Shown piece after piece: positions 18,334-26,625 of a stretch of 33,532 nucleotides of DNA. A program made the position numbers and the translations under genes. The notes beneath the pieces were generated by a model. The model was not told where the DNA came from. It made no database searches and saw only the letters and a list, made by a program, of their open reading frames with translations. Each line of letters starts with the position of its first letter. Position 1 is the stretch's first letter. The stretch is from Bacteroidales bacterium (GTDB lineage: Bacteria > Bacteroidota > Bacteroidia > Bacteroidales > UBA7960), in NCBI GenBank assembly GCA_007118135.1, contig SKSE01000332.1, positions 1 to 33,532 of the forward strand, written 5' to 3'.

Positions 18334-18407
18334 TCGGGGTGAGAAGACTCGAACTTCCGACCCCTTGCACCCCATGCAAGTGCGCTAGCCAACTGCGCCA
18401 CACCCCG
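18334..18407 (-). tRNA. tRNA-Pro (anticodon GGG)
   Basis: Minus-strand cloverleaf: acceptor CGGGGTG/CACCCCG, D stem GCGC/GCGC, anticodon arm CTTGC-ATGGGGT-GCAAG, T arm GGAAG-TTCGAGT-CTTCT, discriminator A. CCA is not encoded. Confidence 0.93.
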
Positions 18408-18925
18408 ATTTTTTTGCTCTGCAAAAGTAATGCTTTTTTGAAAACTACAAAAAACTTTTTCAAATTCTTCTGTCCCTTTGGAGATAAGCGAATAATGCTA
18501 TCTGTAAAGCAATTTTTCTTATTCCAAACTTTACGAATCTCTGATTACTTTAGCTCCTTGCTGCAAACATTCTTCAATTTATCCTGAAAATTATTACCTG
18601 CAAATCTGTAGCAGTCTGATTTCACAATTTAAAATCATTTATTGAGTTGTTAAGTGTGCTGATTGTTTATGAATTAAGAATTCCTTCAATTACTTTTCAT
18701 ATATGGTAATCAATTGTGTTTGATACACATTTTTTTTTACTTTTGTGTGATTGCAAGTTTTTCTGAGAATGAAATTCAGATGAAATTCATTAGGTACTTA
18801 TACTAATATAAAATACGTTCTTACCCTTATTGTGGTATAGTTCTTTTTTATTTAGTTTTAAACGCACAAAAGGGATTAAAATATCGACAAAGCGATTTTA
18901 TTTATTTCTGTGAAAGGGTCTTTAT

Positions 18926-19786
18926 ATGAAAATTAAATTCAAATTATTGCTTATTTTGCTTACGGTATTGTTCGTAAATAATGCAATAGCCCAGCATCAC
19001 AACACCCAAACCAGCACACGTAATCCGAAAAAATTAAATTACAGGAACTTTGTTTTGCCGGGTCCGCATTTTGAAATGGGTCTTAAACTTGGAGGTGCCA
19101 ATTCAATTACTGATATTGGTTCAAGCCAGGTTGGTGAACAGGCATCATTATTTGATATATATTCACGCGGATTAATGCCTGCACTCTCGATTTATGGAAG
19201 ATATCATTTTGGAGCTGATTTTGCCATTAAAAGCACTTTTACAGCCCTTATGCTTAAGGGAAACGATAGGTGGTCGCCCGAAATTGAAATAGTAGAAAGA
19301 GCTAAATCATTCAGCAATACTCTTTATGAGTTTGGCCTGGTTGGTGAGTTATACCTTCCGCGTAACTATGCCAATCCAAAACAGGATTTCAGGTTCTTTT
19401 GGATTGATCTTTACCTTTTTACTGGCTTATCTGCTTTTTACCATGAACCTGAAGTAAGAGGACCCATTATTGACGAATATGACTTTGAGATTTTAAACTC
19501 AGATGATATTTACAATAATTATCAATTAGCCATTCCTTTGGGGGCAGGAACCACACTGAATCTTTATAACCGCTGGACCATCGGGTTTGACATTAATTTC
19601 AGGTACACCTTCTTTGATTATCTTGATGGTTTCAGAAGACCTTACAGCAATCGTAATGACTTTTTCTTTACAGGCAATCTCAGTCTTGGTTATATTATTA
19701 ATTCCGACCCTCGTCGTTCAAATCGTATTGCCAGAGATAGAGTTTTCAGACCCAAAAGAGGGGATAGGCTTGTAGGAAAACGTTAA
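18926..19786 (+). CDS. Putative outer-membrane beta-barrel protein (DUF6089/PorT-like)
   Basis: Signal peptide MKIKFKLLLILLTVLFVNNAIAQ. Alternating beta-strand segments (PHFEMGLKLGGANSITDIG, PALSIYGRYHFGADFAIKSTFTALMLKGND). Family assignment tentative. Confidence 0.65.
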   Translation: MKIKFKLLLILLTVLFVNNAIAQHHNTQTSTRNPKKLNYRNFVLPGPHFEMGLKLGGANSITDIGSSQVGEQASLFDIYSRGLMPALSIYGRYHFGADFAIKSTFTALMLKGNDRWSPEIEIVERAKSFSNTLYEFGLVGELYLPRNYANPKQDFRFFWIDLYLFTGLSAFYHEPEVRGPIIDEYDFEILNSDDIYNNYQLAIPLGAGTTLNLYNRWTIGFDINFRYTFFDYLDGFRRPYSNRNDFFFTGNLSLGYIINSDPRRSNRIARDRVFRPKRGDRLVGKR

Positions 19787-19838
19787 AACTGCTTTTACGA
19801 TTTTAAAGCACAAATTCTTTTCAGGGTCTGCAATGATT

Positions 19839-20402
19839 TTATTCACAGGCTCTTGCCTTCCATATGATATCACTGGCTCCTGCATCCTGAGCCAGCTTTC
19901 GGGCCAGCACAAAGAAATAGTCTGAAAGTCGGTTGATATACTTAATAATGATTTCCTGAACCTGCATTTTATCCGAAAGTGTAATGATGATCCTTTCAGC
20001 ACGACGACAAACGCAGCGGGCCACATGAGCATAAGATGCTGCCATTCCTCCTCCGGGCAAGATAAAATTGGTTAGTTCAGGGAGTTCTTCATTCATTACA
20101 TCAATTTCTGTTTCCAGCAGAGTGATGTCGCTTTCTTTAAGGCAGGGTAACTGAATAATCTTATCGGTTTCATCTTTGGCCAGCAAGGATTCGGCAATGA
20201 ACAGACATTCCTGAATCTGCAGTAAAATTTCTTTGTAATGAGAATTTATATCATGATCTCTTATCAAACCAACAAATGAATTGAGTTCGTCAACAGTACC
20301 ATAGGCTTCGATACGCAGGTGATCTTTGGGAACACGCTTGCCACCTATGAGAGATGTTTCGCCTTTATCTCCTGTTTTCGTATAAATTTTCCAGCTTTCC
20401 AT
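19839..20402 (-). CDS. Cob(I)yrinic acid a,c-diamide adenosyltransferase, PduO type
   Basis: ORF open to 20474 but likely starts at ATG 20402 (MESWKIYTKTGDKGETSLIGGKRVPKDHLRIEAYGTVDELNSFVGL). RCVCRRAERI and INRLSDYFFVLAR are family motifs. Confidence 0.9.
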   Translation of the reverse strand: MESWKIYTKTGDKGETSLIGGKRVPKDHLRIEAYGTVDELNSFVGLIRDHDINSHYKEILLQIQECLFIAESLLAKDETDKIIQLPCLKESDITLLETEIDVMNEELPELTNFILPGGGMAASYAHVARCVCRRAERIIITLSDKMQVQEIIIKYINRLSDYFFVLARKLAQDAGASDIIWKARACE

Positions 20403-20483
20403 AACAACTAATTTAAATCTGATACATTGTTTGTTTTTATTATCAGAAGCAAGCTGGTGGCAGGTTAACGGCAAAACCTTATA

Positions 20484-21218
20484 TTAATCACCTGAAGCTT
20501 CCATTTCTACAGCTACTTTTTTGGGACTGGAATTGGTTTTATCTGATTCAATTTCACCATCCCATAGCTTAATTACCCGATGTGCATGCAAAGCAATGTC
20601 TTCTTCATGAGTTACCACGATAATAGTGTTTCCTGCTTCATGGATCTCCTGAAACAAGCCCATGATCTCGATAGAAGTCTTGGAGTCAAGGTTACCAGTT
20701 GGCTCATCTGCAAGAATTATAGAAGGGTTATTAACCAAAGCTCTTGCCACGGCTACCCGCTGGCGTTGACCACCTGATAATTCGTTGGGCTTGTGATGAA
20801 CCCGATCTGATAGTCCAACCTGATCCAGTACTTTTAATGCTCTTTTTTCACGTTCTGCTTTGCTTATGCCGGAGTAAATAAGAGGTAATGCAACATTATC
20901 GAGAGCTGTAGAACGCGGTAAAAGGTTAAATGTTTGAAAGACGAAGCCAATTTCTTTATTTCTTATTTCAGCAAGTTGGTTATCAACGAGTTTGCTTACA
21001 TCGTGCCTGTTAAGGTAGTAACTTCCTGAAGTGGGAGAGTCAAGACATCCTAAAATATTCATAAGTGTGGATTTTCCTGAACCGGAAGGACCCATAAGGG
21101 CAATGTATTCATTTTTATAAAGAGAAACAGAAACCGATTGCAGTGCACGCACAATTTCAGTTCCTACTTTATAGTGTTTTGTAAGCTTCTCTAACCTGAT
21201 TAATTCTTGCTTTTCCAT
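20484..21218 (-). CDS. ABC transporter ATP-binding protein (LolD/MacB type)
   Basis: [55 protein letters not shown]. Characteristic LolD/MacB-like ATPase. Confidence 0.9.
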   Translation of the reverse strand: MEKQELIRLEKLTKHYKVGTEIVRALQSVSVSLYKNEYIALMGPSGSGKSTLMNILGCLDSPTSGSYYLNRHDVSKLVDNQLAEIRNKEIGFVFQTFNLLPRSTALDNVALPLIYSGISKAEREKRALKVLDQVGLSDRVHHKPNELSGGQRQRVAVARALVNNPSIILADEPTGNLDSKTSIEIMGLFQEIHEAGNTIIVVTHEEDIALHAHRVIKLWDGEIESDKTNSSPKKVAVEMEASGD

Positions 21219-21276
21219 TTTTTATAATAAAATTATGTCGGGCAACAAAGATAGTAAATAAGAAATGTAAATATTT

Positions 21277-22080
21277 TTAAAACCTTATTGCAAATTCCTG
21301 TTTCTTTAGTCGGATGTCAAAAAATACTATTCCCATCCGAAACAAATCAATTGAAAGCGTAACATCATTGTGATTCTTAATTTCTTTCCAGGCATTAAGC
21401 ATGGATTCCGACCAGCGAATATCATCAATGATCACAACACCTTCCGGATTTATATGTTTGATTAGTTTTTGAAAATATTCAAGGGTTCTGGAGCCACGGT
21501 GGTTACCATCCATAAATACCAGATCATAGCTTTTTCCGGAAATTACGTCTTCCAGAATAAAATCAAAATTACCACGATGCAGGATAATATTTGTGAATTT
21601 GTTTTCTGAAAAATAATTCCCTGCCAATTCAGCAATGGGGTAAGCCCCTTCTATGCTGTCAATTATCACATGGGCTCCTGCCAGGCTCATGTAAGATGTT
21701 GTTACACCGAAGCTTGTGCCCATTTCAAGCACATTGCGGCAATCAAAATATTTTATCATCCTGTAAAAAAGCCGGCAATAACGGGGTTGCTGTAATGAAT
21801 TGAGAGCAATTTGCCTGACCTCTATTCTTTTTATTTTTTTATTCGAATTATTGTTTCTTTGGTTTCTTTTTCCTGCCCCCAAATCAATGTATTCAAGTAT
21901 TGTATGATCATTTTTAAGGTTCCTGCGATGCTTTTCCGGAATCTCAAACAAAGATTTTTCTGATTCCCTGTAAAGGCATTGGTCAAGAAACTGATATAAA
22001 AAAGGACTATGTATCCCATGTCTTGCTTTGGAGTTTATGAGCCATTGCAGGTATTCTTTTGCTGTAAAAAAAGCATTCAT
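21277..22080 (-). CDS. Class I SAM-dependent methyltransferase
   Basis: VLEMGTSFGVTTSYMSLAG (motif I), YDLVFMDGNHRGSRTLEYFQKL, GVVIIDDIRWSESM. O-methyltransferase-like fold. Confidence 0.82.
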   Translation of the reverse strand: MNAFFTAKEYLQWLINSKARHGIHSPFLYQFLDQCLYRESEKSLFEIPEKHRRNLKNDHTILEYIDLGAGKRNQRNNNSNKKIKRIEVRQIALNSLQQPRYCRLFYRMIKYFDCRNVLEMGTSFGVTTSYMSLAGAHVIIDSIEGAYPIAELAGNYFSENKFTNIILHRGNFDFILEDVISGKSYDLVFMDGNHRGSRTLEYFQKLIKHINPEGVVIIDDIRWSESMLNAWKEIKNHNDVTLSIDLFRMGIVFFDIRLKKQEFAIRF

Positions 22081-22375
22081 GGGGTGTAACAGATTTTTAT
22101 TAAAAAGATACTTTTAATGTGTTGCAAATTTAATTATTATGCCGGTGGTAAGGGAATATAGAATTATCAAATTTTTATCCTGAATCTTTTTAATCTGCTA
22201 AATGTATCTTTAAGATAAAACCTTATATGGTGTACGATATTTTTTATTAATTTGCAGTCAAATTTTTTATATCGATCTTTCAGGGATACTTTTTTACAAC
22301 ATCTTGTTTCTCAGTTTGTAATAAATTTAATTTAAAGTTCTTGAAAATAGCAGTTTATCCAAAAAATCTTGTCAA

Positions 22376-23422
22376 ATGATGAAGCATTTTTTTCTTTCAT
22401 TTATGATGGTGTGCTTATTTACCGGCACACTTTTATCGCAGGTTGCAGATACCGTTCGTATTGGCAGGCAGAATTTAATGCAGGCCGAAAAAGCATACAA
22501 TGATGGTATTTCCCTGTTTAATGAATCAAAACTGACCGAAAGTATGCAAATGTTTAATGAAGCCATTTCATTAAGACCTGATTTCTTTCAGGCATACTAC
22601 AATCGAGGTGTCGTTAAAGCAGAAACAGGTGATGTTAATGGTGCTCTTGAAGATTTCAGGATAGCCATTGATGCCAATCCCGAATTTGCTATGGCATATT
22701 TTGCGAGAGGCAAAGTGCTAATGGGCCAAGGTGACAAACAAGCTGCAATAAGTGATTTTACCCAGACACTTGCCTGTAATGAAAGGCTTTATTTTGCCCA
22801 TTACTACAGGGGCACACTTTACATGAAAAAAAATGATTTTGATAAGGCAATAGAAGATTTTACAGCTGCAATTAATATCAGAGCAGATTTTGCTCATGCA
22901 TATAATGACAGGGGAAGTGCCCGGAAACAAAAAGGTGAGTTGCAGGCTGCCATATCTGATTATCAGCAGGCTGTATTACTTGACCCAGGTATGGCACTGG
23001 CATATAATAACCTGGGAAGTATCAGGCTCGAACTGGAACAATACAACCAGGCCCACGATCTTTTTACAACAGCAATAAATCTTTCACAGGGTTACAAAAA
23101 GGCTTTGAACAACAGGGCCATTGCAAATATGAAGCTTGGCAGGTATGATATGGCTCTTGAAGATATTAATAGTGTTCTTGATGAAAACCCTGAAAACTAC
23201 ATAGCACTTACCACAAGGGGAATGATTAAATACCGTATTAAGGATTATGAAGGTGCAGCAAAAGATTATACTCTGGCAATCAGGCTCAACCCGGATTATG
23301 CACCGGCTTACCTGAACAGAGGTATTGTACGCGAAATGCTCAGAGATCCCGGGGGAGCTCAACTTGACTGGGAGAAAGCAGCCAACCTGGGAATTGTGAG
23401 GGCATCAGAATATCTGGAATAA
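22376..23422 (+). CDS. Secreted TPR-repeat protein
   Basis: Signal peptide MMKHFFLSFMMVCLFTGTLLSQ, then consecutive 34-aa TPR units (FFQAYYNRGVVKAETGDVNGALEDFRIAIDANPE etc.). Confidence 0.9.
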   Translation: MMKHFFLSFMMVCLFTGTLLSQVADTVRIGRQNLMQAEKAYNDGISLFNESKLTESMQMFNEAISLRPDFFQAYYNRGVVKAETGDVNGALEDFRIAIDANPEFAMAYFARGKVLMGQGDKQAAISDFTQTLACNERLYFAHYYRGTLYMKKNDFDKAIEDFTAAINIRADFAHAYNDRGSARKQKGELQAAISDYQQAVLLDPGMALAYNNLGSIRLELEQYNQAHDLFTTAINLSQGYKKALNNRAIANMKLGRYDMALEDINSVLDENPENYIALTTRGMIKYRIKDYEGAAKDYTLAIRLNPDYAPAYLNRGIVREMLRDPGGAQLDWEKAANLGIVRASEYLE

Positions 23423-23541
23423 TTTATTTGAAAGTTAATTAACAAGTTGATTTACAGTTTTAGATTGTGAAACAGAAAATTAAAAGAACCATGGGCGGTA
23501 TAATAAATAAACACAGGTGTTATATAACGTTTGTAAAAGGT

Positions 23542-25611
23542 ATGATAAACTCCTTTAAAGTTTTTGCAGGCTTGATTTTGCTTTTGGGTTTTCTTTCCTT
23601 TACAGAAACGGTTTCTGCGCAAAACAAAGAGTTTACAAGAGCCTATTTCCCCGATGATAGCCGTGGGCTTCGTGAAGCCCGCCGAAACGTGAGAGAAGGA
23701 GATCGCTTATTTGAACAGGGTGGTGGCAGTATTGTTGCAGCATTGGATTATTATCTCAGGGCTGCTGAATTCAATCCCGATAATGCTCTCTTGAATATGC
23801 GAATCGGGGAGTGTTACCTGAGTACCCCACGTGTTGATCTATCTGTAAACTACCTTGAACGAGCAATTGAGCTAAATGTACCTACTTTAAGAGTATATTA
23901 TTTATTGGGTAAGGCTTATCAGCAAAATTACCGCTTTGATGAGGCCATTGAGCAGTTTAATTTTTACAGGCAATCGCTTACTCCTCAGGAAGCTATCCAG
24001 CAAAGGGCCAGTATTGACCGCCGTATTGCCGAATGTAACCATGCAAAACAACTTATCAATGAGCCTTTGCGAGTATTTATTGATAACATGGGAAGTTCTG
24101 TAAACTCAGAATTTGATGATTACAGTCCGGTTCTTTCGCCCGATGGTAATACATTATATTTTACCAGTCGCAGACCTCTGGGACGCAATCCGCGCATGGA
24201 TAAAAACGACAACAAGTATTTTGAGAATATTTTTATGACACGTAAAGTGGGAGAACAATGGACCACTGCAGAACTCCTTGAGGGAAGAATTAATTCCAGA
24301 ACACATGAGGCTACTTCCGGTATATCTCCCGATGGTCAAACTTTATATGTTTATCGTGGCGATAAAGGCGGCGACCTTTTCGAAAGTCATTTCAACAAGG
24401 GAAGATGGGGTAAACTGCAGAAACTTCCTCGTGCGCTCAGAAGCAGGGGTACCCAGGAAACCAGTATTGTATTTACATCTGATGGAAACAGGGTTTATTT
24501 TGTAAGCGACCGGCCCGGTGGTTTTGGAGGTAAAGATATATGGACATCCAGCCGAAACGAAAGAGGAAGGTGGAACGAACCCGTTAACCTGGGTTCAGCA
24601 GTCAATACAGAATACGACGAAGAAAGTCTCTATCTGGCACCTGACGATGTTACTCTATATTTCAGTTCACAAGGACACAACTCTATGGGAGGGTTTGATA
24701 TTTTCAGAACAGTTTTTCGTAATGGAAGATGGGCCCGTCCTGAAAACCTTGGATATCCTGTAAATTCTCCTGCCGATGATCTTTTCTTTGTCATGGGGCC
24801 CGATGATAATACAGCATGGTTTTCTTCCATGAGAAAAGATAACTACGGTGGAAGCGATATTTACCAGATTACTTTCCTGGGGCCTGAGAAACCTCTTTTT
24901 ATTCCTGTTGCCAACGATTTTATTGCAGCGGCAGTGCGGCCACCCAATATTAATATGATGGAAAGTGAGATGGAAATTATTTCTGTTCCCATGACCATTT
25001 TGCGTGGTAAAGTTTTGGATGATAACACAGAAGAGCCTCTTGAAGCAGTTATCGAACTTTATGACAATGAAACTGAAGCCTTGCTGGCTGAATTCAACTC
25101 AGCACCCGAAACAGGAGAATATATTATTTCCTTGCCAGGCGGTAAAAACTATGCCATTGCAGTGCAGGCCGAAGACTATCTTTTCCATTCTGAAAATATG
25201 AATATCAGTGAATCTGATGTAGATCGCGAAATTATTAATGACATCAGGTTAAAAAGGGTAGAGGTTGGCCAAAGTATTGTTCTTAACAATATCTTTTTCG
25301 ACACCGGAGCTGCAGAGCTGCGGCCTGAATCTTATGCCGAGCTGGGTATTCTTTACAAACTGATGTTTGAAAATCCATCGCTGAAGATCGAAATTTCGGG
25401 GCATACGGATAATGTGGGATCAGCAGGATTGAACCAGCGGCTTTCAGAACGGAGGGCCAGGTCAGTTGTAGATTTTCTTATTGGAAGAGGAATCGATCCG
25501 GAAAGACTTACATATAAAGGTTATGGATTTGATCGCCCCATTGCCAGTAATGAAACGGCAGAGGGACGACAGATGAATCGGCGCACAGAATTTGAGATTA
25601 TTGAGAAATAA
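23542..25611 (+). CDS. TPR - PD40 beta-propeller - carboxypeptidase regulatory-like - OmpA C-terminal domain protein (PorE-like architecture)
   Basis: ORF open from 23467; ATG 23542 gives a signal peptide. PD40 repeats (YSPVLSPDGNTLYFTSRRPLG; TSIVFTSDGNRVYFVSDRPGGFGGKDIW). CRD-like GKVLDDNTEEPLEAVIELYD. OmpA motif ISGHTDNVGSAGLNQRLSERRARSVVDFL. Confidence 0.88.
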   Translation: MINSFKVFAGLILLLGFLSFTETVSAQNKEFTRAYFPDDSRGLREARRNVREGDRLFEQGGGSIVAALDYYLRAAEFNPDNALLNMRIGECYLSTPRVDLSVNYLERAIELNVPTLRVYYLLGKAYQQNYRFDEAIEQFNFYRQSLTPQEAIQQRASIDRRIAECNHAKQLINEPLRVFIDNMGSSVNSEFDDYSPVLSPDGNTLYFTSRRPLGRNPRMDKNDNKYFENIFMTRKVGEQWTTAELLEGRINSRTHEATSGISPDGQTLYVYRGDKGGDLFESHFNKGRWGKLQKLPRALRSRGTQETSIVFTSDGNRVYFVSDRPGGFGGKDIWTSSRNERGRWNEPVNLGSAVNTEYDEESLYLAPDDVTLYFSSQGHNSMGGFDIFRTVFRNGRWARPENLGYPVNSPADDLFFVMGPDDNTAWFSSMRKDNYGGSDIYQITFLGPEKPLFIPVANDFIAAAVRPPNINMMESEMEIISVPMTILRGKVLDDNTEEPLEAVIELYDNETEALLAEFNSAPETGEYIISLPGGKNYAIAVQAEDYLFHSENMNISESDVDREIINDIRLKRVEVGQSIVLNNIFFDTGAAELRPESYAELGILYKLMFENPSLKIEISGHTDNVGSAGLNQRLSERRARSVVDFLIGRGIDPERLTYKGYGFDRPIASNETAEGRQMNRRTEFEIIEK

Positions 25612-25640
25612 AAAAAGGGACCTCGCAGGGTCCCTTTTTT
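25611..25640. terminator. Bidirectional rho-independent terminator between convergent genes
   Basis: AAAAAGGGACC-tcgcag-GGTCCCTTTTTT hairpin with A-run on one side and T-run on the other, between the OmpA-family gene (+) and hsp20 (-). Confidence 0.88.
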
Positions 25641-25655
25641 CTTAACTGCCACACT

Positions 25656-26090
25656 TTATGATATTGATATCTGTCTGGGTGGCTTTTGTTTTGCCTCTTC
25701 CCTCTTGGGAATGTTAATGTAAAGCAAGCCTTCTTTATAGTTGGCTTTGATTTTTTCAGCATCCACACTTTCCGGTAATGTAAAAGACCTCTTGAAACTG
25801 GCGTAGGCAAATTCCCTGCGCATATACTTTCCGTCTTTTTCATCTTCGTGCTTGTATTCTTTTTCGGAAGAAATGGTTAGCACGTTGTTGTCGAGATCAA
25901 TTTTGAAATCTTTCTTGTCAAGACCGGGAGCAGCAACTTCAATCTTGAAGTTATCGGGGTCTTCCAGTACATTTATTGCCGGAACACTCATACTTGCGCG
26001 ATCTTCGAAAAATCCAGGATTGAATTCCTTGCCGAAAAACTCATCGAAAATACCCGGCATGTTAAAGCGGCTTCTTAATGTTGGTAACAT
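25656..26090 (-). CDS. Small heat shock protein, Hsp20/alpha-crystallin family
   Basis: ACD motifs PAINVLEDPDNFKIEVAAPGLDKKDFKIDLDNNVLTISSEKE, FKRSFTLPESVDAEKIKANYKEGLLYINIPKRE. Strong SD-like AGGAGGG upstream. Confidence 0.93.
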   Translation of the reverse strand: MLPTLRSRFNMPGIFDEFFGKEFNPGFFEDRASMSVPAINVLEDPDNFKIEVAAPGLDKKDFKIDLDNNVLTISSEKEYKHEDEKDGKYMRREFAYASFKRSFTLPESVDAEKIKANYKEGLLYINIPKREEAKQKPPRQISIS

Positions 26091-26336
26091 AGTTAAACCC
26101 TCCTATAATTATTAGTTAAACAATAAAGTTTAGTTACTATTTTGAAATTTTTTGTTGTTTCCAATGACATACAAATCAAACAAAATGCCATGGGAAAAAA
26201 CTTACAAAAAGTCAGTAAATGGCTGACATTGTGTCGGTTGTGATATGATACAATGACATAATGACGCAAAATATAAGGTTCGGAATATTAATGTAAGCAG
26301 AAGATAAAACTTCATTAAAGCTGTTTGCTTAAATTC

Positions 26337-26410
26337 GAACCGAGCCGCAGGCGAGCTCAGCGAAGCTAAATCCGAATCGTGGCACAGCCGGGCTCAGTGA
26401 AGCTAAATCC
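26337..26410. repeat. Two-copy 37-bp imperfect tandem repeat (GC-rich)
   Basis: 26337-26373 and 26374-26410 match at 30/37 positions. Both end in AGCTAAATCC. Confidence 0.75.
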
Positions 26411-26625
26411 TAAATCAAAAATCATAAATTTAAAAATTCTTATTTTGTTACTTCCAATTTTCAGCATACAGTAAATTCATGAAATACATTTAACCCAATT
26501 AACATTTTTTTTTATTTTCGCAAACAATTTTACCGATATTGATGTTACAAAACAGTTCTCTTTTAATTTCAGGCAGAATACTGGTAATTCGGGCGCTACG
26601 GACTTTTATGTAAAACTACTAACTC

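Noticed and set aside
18318-18587. 89-aa ORF MRFCLVGVRRLELPTPCTPCKCASQLRHTPIF...
   Set aside because: It is the antisense translation of the tRNA-Pro gene and flanks; VRRLELPTPCTPCKCASQLRHTP is a typical spurious product of tRNA-overlapping ORFs.
18738-18745. TACTTTTG as a promoter for the 18926 gene
   Set aside because: Matches TAnnTTTG, but the nearest TTTG is only 15 bp away and the site is about 180 bp upstream of the gene; not convincing.
26337-26410. Possible insertion sequence remnant
   Set aside because: No transposase ORF, terminal inverted repeats or target duplications seen; better described as a short tandem/dispersed repeat.
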